The position numbers and the translations under genes were made by a program. From assembly GCA_002337045.1 (NCBI GenBank), contig DDFF01000014.1, positions 1 through 27,541 of the forward strand: a stretch of 27,541 bases of DNA, given 5' to 3'. Positions 1 through 8,465 of the stretch are shown here, in pieces (the first letter of the stretch is position 1; each line of letters begins with the position of its first letter). This DNA comes from Bacteroidetes bacterium UBA1935 (GTDB lineage Bacteria > Bacteroidota > Bacteroidia > Chitinophagales > Chitinophagaceae). The notes beneath the pieces are model-generated. The model was given only the letters and a program-made list of their open reading frames with translations, had not been told where the DNA came from and made no database searches.

Positions 1-2825
1 GACCCGCATTAGTAGGAACAATTGACAAAGTAGCTGTTTGTGCATTGAAGTAAACACCTCCGTTGGCAACATTTGCCCAACCACTACCCTGATTTTCCTG
101 CCATTGATATGTAAGTCCACTACCTGTACCAACTACAGTAAATGTTGCAGTAGCACCGGCACATAGTGTTACGTTAGAAGGATGCGTACTAATTGCAGGT
201 AAAGTACGTACCGTAAGCAGTGCACCATTGCTTGTAACAGATGGAGGGCATGTGCCACCAACTACACAACGATACAGATATCCGTTCATTGCAGCTGTAG
301 CGCCAGTAAGCGAAAGTGTTGCAGTAGTAGCGTTTGCATAAACACCACCGTTTGTAATATTTGCATAACCGCTACCTGTATTTACCTGCCATTGATATGT
401 AAGTCCTGTACCAGTAGCTGTAATATTAAATGAGGTATTACCGCCATCGCATATTGTAGCTGCAAGAGGTTGGCTGTATAATACAGGAGATGTATAAACA
501 GTCAAGGATGCACCTGAAGTGCTAACCACTGTAGGTGTACATGATGTACCCGTAGTAATACGGCATTGGTATAAGAAACCATTCATACCAGGATTGACAC
601 CTGCTACTGAAAGCACATTAGTTGTAGCACCACTATATTGAGAACTATTTGTAACTATAATATAACCACTACCATAGTCTGCATACCATTGATATGTAAG
701 GTTGGTACCTATAGCTGCAGTGCTGAATGTAGCAGTAGTACCACTACACACCGTTTGTGCAACAGGTTGTGCAGTAACTATTGCAGGAGAGTTAACAACC
801 AAAGTAACAGGCGTACCAGTAACCGATGGGCTACATGTACCGCTCACCACACAACGATATTGGTAACCGTTCATGCTGTAAGGTGCTGCTGTCAGATTAA
901 GTGTTGCTGTTGCTGCATTGCTGTATACACCACCATTAGTGATATTAGCCCATGCACTACCGGTATTTTCCTGCCATTGATATGTAAGCGCAGTACCTGA
1001 TGCTGCAATTGTAAAGCTTGGATTATCGCCTGCGCAAACAGTAGTACCAGATGCTTGTGTATTGATAACCGGTGATGTATTAACTGTAAGTGTAACAATA
1101 TTTGAAGTAACCGAAGGTGTACATGTACCGCTTACTAAACAACGGTATTGATAACCATTCATACTGGCAGGAGGGTTAGTGAATGTAAGGCCACCGAAAC
1201 CATTGTTTGTAATAACCGGATTAACACCCAGATTATTCCAGCCGCTACCAGTATTTTCCTGCCATTGGTAAGTAACACCTGTGCCTGTTGCAGTTGTAGT
1301 ACAACTTGCTGTACCAGCCAGCGCACATACTGCCATACCGCTATTGTTTGGCTGTGCAATTATAGCAGGTAATGTATTAACCGTGAGTGTAGCAGCAGAA
1401 CTTGTGACAGAACCACATGGCGTATTTGACAATACAACACAACGATATTGATATCCGCCCATACCGACAGTAGCACCTGTAATGGTAAGCGTACTTGTTG
1501 TAGCACCACTATAAACACCACCGTTTGAAATATTTGCATAACCACTACCTGTATTTTCCTGCCATTGATAGCCATTAGCATTCGATGCAGTAACAGAGAA
1601 TGTAGTATTGCTACCTACGCAAGTAGCCGTGCTTGAAGGCTGTGTATTAATAACTGCCAATGGCACTACCGTAAGTGTAACCTGATTAGTTTCTATCGTA
1701 GAGCAAGGTGTATTAGCCCCTGCTGCACACTTATACAGATAACCATTCATTGAAGATGAAGGGGACGTAATTGTAAGTGTGTTGGTAGTAGCACCACTAT
1801 ACACCGCATTGTTTGTAATAGCAGTAAAACCACTACCTGTATTTACAAACCACTGATAACCTGTAGCATTGGAAACTGTTGTAGTGAACGATACGTTTGG
1901 AGCATTATTACATACCACCTGATTAAGCGGTTGCGTAGTAACTACCGGAGCAGGAACAACAGTAAGTGTTGCACCGGCAGATGTTGCGGCAGGAGTACAA
2001 GTACCTGTTACAACGCAACGATATTGATAACCGTTCATAGCGTTAGTAGCACTGGTAATATTTAATGTAGCTGCAGTAGCATTACTATACACACCACCAT
2101 TTGAAATATTAGAGTACCCGCCACCATTATCCACCTGCCATTGATAACCAAGACCTGCACCAGTTGCTACAACAGAAAAACTAGTATTTGTTGAAGAACA
2201 TATGGTGCTATTAGACGGACTGGTACCTATTGCAGGAGGTGTATTTACAGTAAGCGTAGCTGCTGCAGAAGGAGCAGAAGAACCACTTGGGTTTGTAGCA
2301 ATGACACGATATAAATAACCATTCATACCTGTAGTTGCACCTGTAATATTCAATGTAGCGGTTGTAGCATTGCTGTAAACACCGCCGTTTGATATATCTG
2401 TATAACCACTACCTGTATTTACCTGCCATGTATAGCTTGTAGGTGTATTAGTTGCAGCAGTTGTAAAACTTGTGTTTGCACCATTACAAATAGCAGCATT
2501 CACAGGATCTGTGCTAATTACAGGAGGAGTTGATAAAACAGTAAGTGTTGCTGGATTGCTATTAGCAACAGGCGTACAAGTGCCTGATACTACACAGCGA
2601 TACTGATAGCCGTTCATAGCCAGTGTAACCGCAGTAAGATTTAATGTAGCAGTACTAGCATTGCTATAAATACCACCATTTGTAATATTTGCCCATCCGC
2701 TACCTGTATTTTCCTGCCATTGGTATGCAATACCTGTAGCAGCACCTGTAACTGAAAACGATGTATTAGCACCTACACTTACAGAACTGTTAGAAGGATG
2801 AGAAGAAACAGATGGTGAAGTATAT
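1..2825 (-). repeat. ten further Ig-like repeats, array continues past the edge
   Basis: Conserved Trp codons lie at 2717, 2426, 2138, 1850, 1562, 1262, 974, 686, 389 and 101 (lowest base given). Spacings are 291, 288, 288, 288, 300, 288, 288, 297 and 288 bp, all multiples of three. Most units read TxxYQWQxNTGSGxxNITNGGVYSNAxTATLxIT and then NGYQYRCVVxGTCxP, giving an extra Cys pair near the F-strand. The unit at 2426 instead has the NTPTSYTWQV and RVIATN pattern of the N-terminal group. Confidence 0.88.
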
Positions 2826-4885
2826 AAGCTGAGTGCTACAGCGCTTCTCGATAATCCCGTACAAGATGTTGTGCTATAGTCGATAGTACAGTTGATAGAC
2901 CTGAAACTATTAGTAGCTGCAAAAGGATATCCTTTACCAACACCTGAATATACAGTAAGATCGCTATTACTACCAATTGATACACCTGAAGCTCCGACGT
3001 TAGTATATCTAACACTCCCGGTAGACATTTTATCAGTTATATAAAATGCATACACCTGACCTGCAGATAAAGGGAAAGATAGACTCAACCCAAGAGGCGT
3101 TGCGACACCTGTGCCTAATGATACAACAGAACTACTGGTTGCCAGCAATGTCCATGCAGCACTGTTAGTTTCACTACCCACATAAGTACCTAATTTATAA
3201 TATACCTCATAAGTACCTGTTCCTGTTAAGTTGCACTTAAAATCATTCAATACTATATTATTAGATACGAGCACATCAAACATCGCTCCTGCATTTCCAT
3301 TATTAGCATTATAAGGAGTTGAAACTGAATTACCACCAATAAACACTACAGGCTCTGCATAGTAAGTGCCTGCAGATGAAACAGGATTAATTGTTAGTGT
3401 AGTGCCAGAACCCAAATAATTGCCCGCAGAAGCTGCATCATACCATTTAACAATACCACCCGAAGAAACTGTGGCACCAACAGCACCCGAGCCCCCGAGA
3501 CAGGCAACACCCGGTGTAGTACCTGTAATTGTTGGCAATGCAACTGTTGTGAGTGTTGCACTTGCAGATGCAGACGATGTTCCACATGCATTTGTTGCTG
3601 TAGCACGATACAAATAACCATTCATACCTGCCGTAGCACCAGTAATGTTTAGCGTTGCTGTAGTAGCATTGCTGTATACACCACCATTAGAAATATTTGT
3701 GAAACCACTGCCTGTATTCACCTGCCATTGGTAACTTGTAGGTGTATTACTTGCCGCTACAGTGAAAGTTGTATTACTACCGACACAAACAGTTTTGTTA
3801 GTAGGGTCAGTAGATATAGCAGGTACTGCACCTATACTAAGTGTTGCTGCCGTTGATGCAGCAGATGTGCCACAAGAATTAGTAGCTGTAGCTCTGTATA
3901 GATAGCCTGCCATACCTGCGGTAACACCTGTAATAGACAGCGTAGCAGTAGTAGCACCACTGTAAACACCACCATTTGAAATATTGGTAAATCCACCTCC
4001 GTTATCTACCTGCCACTGATATGATGTAGGCACATTGTTAGCAACTACAGTAAAGTTGGTGTTACCACCCGCACAAGCAGAGGCGTTACTTGGATTTGTT
4101 GTAATGCTTGGCGCACTGTTGACAGTAAGCGTAGCACCTGTAGATGGTGAAGATGTACCTGTACCATTAGTAGCGGTAGCGCGATACAAATAACCATTCA
4201 TACCTGCAGTAGCACCAGTAATAGATAGTGTAGCAGTTGTAGCACCGCTATACACACCACCATTGCTGATGTTTGAATAACCACTACCTGTATTTACCTG
4301 CCACTGATATGATGTTGGTGTATTGTTTGCTGCAACGGTAAAGCTTGCATTGCCACCCGAACAAGCTATAACAGAAGAAGGATTGCCTGTTATAGTTGGC
4401 GCTGTACCAACAGCAACAGCTGTATAGGTAGCTGTATAGGTAAGACCTGTAGACGCTCCAACAGCCATTAAATTATAAAAAGATGTACTAGTGACTGCGC
4501 CAAACGTAGAAGTATAACAACTAAGTGTACCAAAGTTGCCGCTTCCGGGGGTTGTATTGGCACACCACCCACCCAAAGTTTGAAAACTAAATCCTGTATT
4601 AGTACCAGATGTTACGTACGAAATAGCAGTAATTTGGACACTGGAGCCAACATTGATATACCAGGCATCTTGCTGATCGCCCGGTGAACTGGTAACACCA
4701 CTTACCGTGTATGTTCCCGCGGTAGTAATATTCAATGTTGGTGGAGAGCCGAGAAGATCTGGCAAGTCTGCACCCTCACTATACAGGGAGGTTTGTGCTT
4801 GCGATGATAGTGACAACAACATCAAAAATGCCATCATTGCATTTCTGAAAGCCATTGGTTTGTTTTTAAGTCTAAATCTGACCAT
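1..4885 (-). CDS. giant secreted Ig-like repeat protein (3' end outside window)
   Basis: One uninterrupted reading frame of 1628 codons runs from an ATG at 4885 to the window edge, so the C-terminus is missing. Residues 1-31 form a signal peptide (basic start, hydrophobic core, ending SSQAQ). Residues about 32-155 are a beta-rich domain of unknown type. Ig-like repeats follow, marked by a YxWQ/WF/WY tryptophan and an NGYxYR motif: three units, then about 240 residues of different domains, then ten units up to the edge. Many units carry the two cysteines expected of an Ig fold. An internal ATG at 4855 would still leave a signal peptide. Bacteroidota proteins of this design are usually surface adhesins exported by T9SS with a C-terminal sorting domain; that domain would lie outside the window, so export by T9SS is inferred. 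Exact binding function unknown. Confidence 0.88.
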   Translation of the reverse strand, partial: MVRFRLKNKPMAFRNAMMAFLMLLSLSSQAQTSLYSEGADLPDLLGSPPTLNITTAGTYTVSGVTSSPGDQQDAWYINVGSSVQITAISYVTSGTNTGFSFQTLGGWCANTTPGSGNFGTLSCYTSTFGAVTSTSFYNLMAVGASTGLTYTATYTAVAVGTAPTITGNPSSVIACSGGNASFTVAANNTPTSYQWQVNTGSGYSNISNGGVYSGATTATLSITGATAGMNGYLYRATATNGTGTSSPSTGATLTVNSAPSITTNPSNASACAGGNTNFTVVANNVPTSYQWQVDNGGGFTNISNGGVYSGATTATLSITGVTAGMAGYLYRATATNSCGTSAASTAATLSIGAVPAISTDPTNKTVCVGSNTTFTVAASNTPTSYQWQVNTGSGFTNISNGGVYSNATTATLNITGATAGMNGYLYRATATNACGTSSASASATLTTVALPTITGTTPGVACLGGSGAVGATVSSGGIVKWYDAASAGNYLGSGTTLTINPVSSAGTYYAEPVVFIGGNSVSTPYNANNGNAGAMFDVLVSNNIVLNDFKCNLTGTGTYEVYYKLGTYVGSETNSAAWTLLATSSSVVSLGTGVATPLGLSLSFPLSAGQVYAFYITDKMSTGSVRYTNVGASGVSIGSNSDLTVYSGVGKGYPFAATNSFRSINCTIDYSTTSCTGLSRSAVALSLYTSPSVSSHPSNSSVSVGANTSFSVTGAATGIAYQWQENTGSGWANITNGGIYSNASTATLNLTAVTLAMNGYQYRCVVSGTCTPVANSNPATLTVLSTPPVISTDPVNAAICNGANTSFTTAATNTPTSYTWQVNTGSGYTDISNGGVYSNATTATLNITGATTGMNGYLYRVIATNPSGSSAPSAAATLTVNTPPAIGTSPSNSTICSSTNTSFSVVATGAGLGYQWQVDNGGGYSNISNGGVYSNATAATLNITSATNAMNGYQYRCVVTGTCTPAATSAGATLTVVPAPVVTTQPLNQVVCNNAPNVSFTTTVSNATGYQWFVNTGSGFTAITNNAVYSGATTNTLTITSPSSSMNGYLYKCAAGANTPCSTIETNQVTLTVVPLAVINTQPSSTATCVGSNTTFSVTASNANGYQWQENTGSGYANISNGGVYSGATTSTLTITGATVGMGGYQYRCVVLSNTPCGSVTSSAATLTVNTLPAIIAQPNNSGMAVCALAGTASCTTTATGTGVTYQWQENTGSGWNNLGVNPVITNNGFGGLTFTNPPASMNGYQYRCLVSGTCTPSVTSNIVTLTVNTSPVINTQASGTTVCAGDNPSFTIAASGTALTYQWQENTGSAWANITNGGVYSNAATATLNLTAAPYSMNGYQYRCVVSGTCSPSVTGTPVTLVVNSPAIVTAQPVAQTVCSGTTATFSTAAIGTNLTYQWYADYGSGYIIVTNSSQYSGATTNVLSVAGVNPGMNGFLYQCRITTGTSCTPTVVSTSGASLTVYTSPVLYSQPLAATICDGGNTSFNITATGTGLTYQWQVNTGSGYANITNGGVYANATTATLSLTGATAAMNGYLYRCVVGGTCPPSVTSNGALLTVRTLPAISTHPSNVTLCAGATATFTVVGTGSGLTYQWQENQGSGWANVANGGVYFNAQTATLSIVPTNAG
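2830..3540 (-). other. non-repeat domain block interrupting the Ig-like array
   Basis: Between the repeat Trp codons at 3725 and 2717 the distance is 1008 bp, i.e. one 288-bp repeat plus 720 bp. The first part (about 3370-3535) contains KWYDAASAGNYLGSGTTL and ends TYYAE, which resembles the CHU_C-associated Ig_7 type domain common in Bacteroidota. The rest (about 2830-3370) is a Ser/Thr/Asn-rich beta domain with YEVYYKLGTYVGSE and GQVYAFYITD, perhaps a jelly-roll binding module. Domain names are by resemblance only. Confidence 0.6.
3545..4400 (-). repeat. three N-terminal Ig-like repeats (288-bp period)
   Basis: The conserved Trp codons lie at 4301-4303, 4013-4015 and 3725-3727, exactly 288 bp (96 codons) apart. 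These units share NxPTSYQWQV before the Trp, NISNGGVYSxATTATLxITG after it, and an F-strand reading GYLYRATATN. They lack the cysteine found at that place in most downstream repeats, but each keeps a Cys near its start (for example VCVGSN). Confidence 0.85.
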
Positions 4886-4919
4886 ATATGGGGTTTTAAC
4901 TTTTTACTTTACAATAGTA

Positions 4920-4953
4920 TTTTGTTAAATCAATTGTAATTGATTTAACAAAA
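4920..4953. repeat. perfect 16-bp inverted repeat with 2-nt centre
   Basis: Arms ttttgttaaatcaatt (4920-4935) and its exact reverse complement (4938-4953) flank the dinucleotide gt. The element ends 34 nt upstream of the giant gene's ATG at 4885. The two-base centre argues against a normal terminator. It could be an operator for a dimeric regulator, or a hairpin near the 5' end of the transcript. Confidence 0.8.
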
Positions 4954-4989
4954 CGTACACAAAGAGTATTTTTAATGCTAATTAAGTAA

Positions 4990-5002
4990 ACGGATAATCC
5001 GT
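4990..5002. promoter_or_regulatory. 13-bp palindrome, possible operator
   Basis: ACGGATAATCCGT is symmetric around its central A. It sits about 105 bp upstream of the giant gene start and about 37 bp upstream of the larger inverted repeat. A regulator site is possible; chance occurrence cannot be excluded. Confidence 0.3.
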
Positions 5003-5131
5003 ATAAAAATACAATGTGATACCCGTTTTTTCAACATATTTATTTAAAATAGCTAGTAATACTAATACATTGATAAACAATTGATTGGAAGACTACAAAA
5101 ACTTTAACTAAGAGTTACACATTTGATGCAA

Positions 5132-5159
5132 TAAAAAAAGGATGGCGATTGCCATCCTT
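5132..5159 (-). terminator. rho-independent terminator of the receptor operon
   Basis: On the minus strand a 9-bp stem (AAGGATGGC / GCCATCCTT, arms 5138-5146 and 5151-5159) with a 4-nt loop is followed by a run of T residues. It lies 25 nt past the stop of the last DUF4249 gene and closes the minus-strand cluster. Confidence 0.9.
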
Positions 5160-5184
5160 GCATGCAAAATATATGATTGCTTAT

Positions 5185-6093
5185 TTACTTCACTTCTGCA
5201 GCATCGTAGCTAAGTACACTGAAAACACCATATCCGTTTTTAACATTGGTATGTATGTTAGTCGGTTCTGCAAACGGATTATCTCCGTTCTCTGTAGCAA
5301 ACTGGTACGTCTTTCTGTATTTGAAGTAATCCTCAGTAACATGTTGCAATGCTGCTATAACTCTATATACTACACCACCATTATTGTACGGTTCCAGATA
5401 AGTACTATTAATAAATACTCTCAGCTCTTTTGTAGTACCATTAAACAATGCATCTCTGATAAAAATGGCATTACCATTCAAACATGTATTCTGGTCTATC
5501 TGTTCGTTCGATACACTTTCAATACTCGCATCCACTGTATTGATACAAGAGCTGTAATACATGGTTGTATCGCCCGATGTATTGTCTTTTGTAAAACTGA
5601 GGATATAATAATCTCCCAACGTTGCAGGGTCTTTGAATGTAATGCGTAGCTCATCCTGAGGCAAGCCGTCCACATCCAACCTTGCTTTGGGTATGCGTTG
5701 TATATTCTCAATCTTCACAAAAGATGGAACTACTGTAGCAGCACTGGCTTCCTGATAGCCGGGAGCATTTACTTTCACCTCGTACCTGCCGCCATCTTCG
5801 GCAATGGTTTTAGAGTTGTAGTTATTGAGAGTGGCATCATACTTCATCGTATCTACAACTTTCCCGCTTTTCAACAAGAGAACTTGCGCATCTCTTATCG
5901 AAAGGTCTTGCCCTTTTTTAAATTTCAGGATACTGATAGACTTACCGATGCTTACACGCATGGTATCACCTACTTCGGTATCGCTATTTACTACCAGCAG
6001 CGGAGTGTATTCTGGTACTTTTACAGTTATTTCTTTCTCGCAGGATGCTAATGCTACCATAGCTAACAATGCTGCTATATAATGACGTTTCAT
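5185..6093 (-). CDS. DUF4249-family outer-membrane lipoprotein (second pair)
   Basis: A 302-residue protein with a lipoprotein signal peptide: MKRHYIAALLAMVALASC, lipobox LASC with Cys18. The mature part begins EKEITVKVPEYTPLLVVNS and continues with beta-rich sequence (IRDAQVLLLKSGKVVDTM, GRYEVKVNAPGY) and the C-terminal NVKNGYGVFSVLS, the pattern of DUF4249 lipoproteins. In Bacteroidota these are typically encoded next to a TonB-dependent receptor and may act as its surface partner, in the way SusD-like proteins do. The start codon is 21 nt after the stop of the receptor gene, so the two are cotranscribed. It is the last gene before the terminator. Substrate unknown. Confidence 0.88.
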   Translation of the reverse strand: MKRHYIAALLAMVALASCEKEITVKVPEYTPLLVVNSDTEVGDTMRVSIGKSISILKFKKGQDLSIRDAQVLLLKSGKVVDTMKYDATLNNYNSKTIAEDGGRYEVKVNAPGYQEASAATVVPSFVKIENIQRIPKARLDVDGLPQDELRITFKDPATLGDYYILSFTKDNTSGDTTMYYSSCINTVDASIESVSNEQIDQNTCLNGNAIFIRDALFNGTTKELRVFINSTYLEPYNNGGVVYRVIAALQHVTEDYFKYRKTYQFATENGDNPFAEPTNIHTNVKNGYGVFSVLSYDAAEVK

Positions 6094-6114
6094 ATTATAC
6101 TATATATGTGGTGA

Positions 6115-8412
6115 TTAAAATTTGAATTGATAACTGATAGAAGGAACAATCGGGAACAGACTCATTTGTTTGAACACTGCATTACCCTGATTGTTAGTAG
6201 AACTGTATATATAGAACGGATTGCGACGGTTGTAAACGTTGTATGCACTTATTACCCATGCACGTTCCCAGTTTTTGCGTTGTTTAGAAAACTTGATGCT
6301 TACATCTGCACGGTGATACGCCGGCATGCGATAACCGTTCCTGTCGCCATATACCTGTACATTGCTACCATCAGGGCCTGTATAGTAACCAACAGGCAGT
6401 GTGATGGCATTACCTGTACCATAAATCCATTCAGCACTTACTTCTACATTCTTAGCCAACTCGTATATAGCAGCTATTTTAAAATCATGTCTTCTGTCAT
6501 AGCGATAAGGGAATTCTCTACCACCATTCAGGTTATCAAACTGGCGTTTTGTCCATGATAGTGTGTAGCCCATCAATCCCGTTACCCTACCCTTCTTTTT
6601 CTGAAAGAACAGTTCGCCACCATAGCTTTTACCCTTTCCTATTTCTACCTTATCTTCCCAATTGCTGCCCGGATTGAAGAAGCTTGCACCTTCTTTATAC
6701 TCCAGTACATTATCCATTGTTTTATAATACCCTTCTAATGAAACTTCGATACCTGTAAAGTGTGTGTATGCCAGGCCTGCAGCACCCTGATAAGATTTCT
6801 GCATCGGCACCCTTGCTGTAACAGGCACCCACAAATCTGTTGGCAAACCTATTGATGAGTTTGTAAGCAAGTGAATAAACTGATTCATTTGCACAAATGA
6901 TGCTTTAGCACTCAGCTTATCGTTGATAAGGTATCTTGCAGCAACACGTGGTTGTATAGAATGGTAGAACTTATTCTGCACCATAAAACCTGTCCAGTGT
7001 ACACCAAGGTTTGCCTTCAGCTTTGATGATATTTTGATATCATCTTCAATATATGCATCTATCTCTCCTGCGTTTATATCCTTTGTAGCAATGGTAGTAT
7101 CTTGTTTGAAGCCTGCAGCTGCCACCCTTGTTTGTTGTGCACCCGGCTTGTAGGTATGATTCACATAACCCACACCTGCTTTCACATAGTGATTGGGATG
7201 CGGAATATAGTCGAAATCGTATTTAACCGCTTTGTCATTGATGCCTGAAGAGTACTTTAGATAAAACTCATCGTTAGAACCGGAGAACGTACTCTTAGTT
7301 TGTGTTGACACTATAAACCTGTACTGACTGTAATATGCCGTAAGATTACCAAATAGTTTATTGTTGTATTGGTGATTCCAACGCGCAACGGTAGTGATAT
7401 TACCCCACTTCAGATCTGTATTGAAAGATGAACTGAGCGAGCTGCCGTCCTCTTGTTTTTGTTTCGCGTAAAATTTATCATCGCCCAGATAACCGCTTAT
7501 GTACAAGTGGTCTTTCTTAGTCAGTTTGAAGTTTACTTTACCATTCAGGTCGTAGAAATAATATCCGCCTTTAAAGTTGCCTTTGATAAAAGGTTTGGCG
7601 ATGATATCGTAGTAGGTACGCCTGCCCGAAATCATGAAAGATGATTTACCTTTTTGTATAGGCCCTTCTAATGTAAGCCTGGAAGCTATCAGCCCAATAC
7701 CACCTTCGCCGTGTAGTTTATTCTTATTACCCTCTTTCATATTAATATCCAGCACAGAAGAAAGGCGACCGCCATAACGCGCAGGGAAACCACCCTTTAC
7801 CAATTCTACACTACGGATGGCATCTGCATTGAACACACTGAAGAAACCAAACAGGTGGCTGGCATTATATACAGGCACACCATCCAGCAATATCAGGTTC
7901 TGATCAGGGCCACCGCCACGTACATAAAAACCTGAAGAGCCTTCATTACCGGCCTGTACACCCGGCAGTAATTGTATCGCCTTCAACACATCTACCTCTC
8001 CGAGAAATGCGGGCAGCGATTTGATAGTTTGTATAGGCAAATCGATATTGCTCATTTGCGTGCGTTCCTGTATTGCATCTTTCTTGCCTGTTATCACTAC
8101 TTCTTTCATCTCTTTGGCAGATTCCAATTCGATGTTCAGTGTTGTGTTTTGCTTCAGGCTGATTTCTTTTGAGAAAGTAGCATAACCGATATAAGAAGCT
8201 TTCAGCTTTATATCATCGGCCTGCATGGTAATAGAATAGAAGCCAAAAGCATTGGTAGCCGTACCAATATTTTTTTCAGGAATAAAAACAGTTGCTCCTA
8301 TCAGGCGTTCGCCACTTTTCTTTTCCGTTACATACCCACTGATGGTAACTTGTTGTGCCCATACAGCCAGTGGCATCAGGAAAGTGAGTAGCAATAAAAT
8401 GCGTTGTTTCAT
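6115..8412 (-). CDS. TonB-dependent receptor without STN domain
   Basis: A 765-residue outer-membrane receptor. Residues 1-20 are a signal peptide ending VWAQ. Residues about 22-96 are a carboxypeptidase-regulatory-like domain (SGYVTEKKSGERLIGATVFI, NAFGFYSI). The plug follows at about 115-230, with VRGGGPDQNLILLDGVPVYN and RYGGRLSSVLDI. The remainder is the 22-strand beta-barrel, ending in Phe as outer-membrane proteins do. It takes up an unknown ligand across the outer membrane using TonB energy. Unlike the receptor at 9531-12113 it has no STN signalling domain, so it should not signal to FecR directly. A motif resembling an ECF promoter lies 27 nt upstream of its ATG, overlapping the stop of the gene before it. 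Confidence 0.93.
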   Translation of the reverse strand: MKQRILLLLTFLMPLAVWAQQVTISGYVTEKKSGERLIGATVFIPEKNIGTATNAFGFYSITMQADDIKLKASYIGYATFSKEISLKQNTTLNIELESAKEMKEVVITGKKDAIQERTQMSNIDLPIQTIKSLPAFLGEVDVLKAIQLLPGVQAGNEGSSGFYVRGGGPDQNLILLDGVPVYNASHLFGFFSVFNADAIRSVELVKGGFPARYGGRLSSVLDINMKEGNKNKLHGEGGIGLIASRLTLEGPIQKGKSSFMISGRRTYYDIIAKPFIKGNFKGGYYFYDLNGKVNFKLTKKDHLYISGYLGDDKFYAKQKQEDGSSLSSSFNTDLKWGNITTVARWNHQYNNKLFGNLTAYYSQYRFIVSTQTKSTFSGSNDEFYLKYSSGINDKAVKYDFDYIPHPNHYVKAGVGYVNHTYKPGAQQTRVAAAGFKQDTTIATKDINAGEIDAYIEDDIKISSKLKANLGVHWTGFMVQNKFYHSIQPRVAARYLINDKLSAKASFVQMNQFIHLLTNSSIGLPTDLWVPVTARVPMQKSYQGAAGLAYTHFTGIEVSLEGYYKTMDNVLEYKEGASFFNPGSNWEDKVEIGKGKSYGGELFFQKKKGRVTGLMGYTLSWTKRQFDNLNGGREFPYRYDRRHDFKIAAIYELAKNVEVSAEWIYGTGNAITLPVGYYTGPDGSNVQVYGDRNGYRMPAYHRADVSIKFSKQRKNWERAWVISAYNVYNRRNPFYIYSSTNNQGNAVFKQMSLFPIVPSISYQFKF

Positions 8413-8439
8413 GAACTATCGTCTTGTGTTTGATAGTAA

Positions 8440-8465
8440 AACGCATAAAAACTGATTTACCCCTA
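8440..8465 (-). promoter_or_regulatory. candidate ECF-sigma promoter before the STN-less receptor
   Basis: The minus strand reads TAGGGGT (8459-8465), 12 nt, ATGCGTT (8440-8446). The TAG is also the stop codon of the upstream DUF4249 gene. The -10-like ATGCGTT is identical to that of the site before FecR, with identical spacing, and lies 27 nt from the ATG at 8412. It would give the second receptor/lipoprotein pair its own transcript. Confidence 0.62.

Larger units (their letters stand above)
4886..5131. other. AT-rich intergenic region upstream of the giant gene
   Basis: No plausible gene is present. It holds two palindromes (listed separately) and should contain the promoter of the minus-strand giant gene. 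The nearest match to the Bacteroidota -7 box on the minus strand is TACTCTTTG at 4960-4968, which has one base too many between TA and TTTG, and no clear -33 TTTG is seen. The promoter is therefore not resolved. Confidence 0.5.

Noticed and set aside
638..1581. Short open frames on both strands within the first 4.4 kb
   Set aside because: All are off-frame readings of the repeat protein, whose own frame is open across the whole region.
1..4400. Possible CRISPR or non-coding satellite repeat
   Set aside because: The period is 288-300 bp, always a multiple of three, with protein motifs conserved more than DNA; there is no short repeat/spacer pattern.
5149..5649. 166-codon plus-strand open frame
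   Set aside because: It lies antisense to the DUF4249 lipoprotein gene, has Cys/Ile-rich composition without domain signals, and begins inside the terminator.
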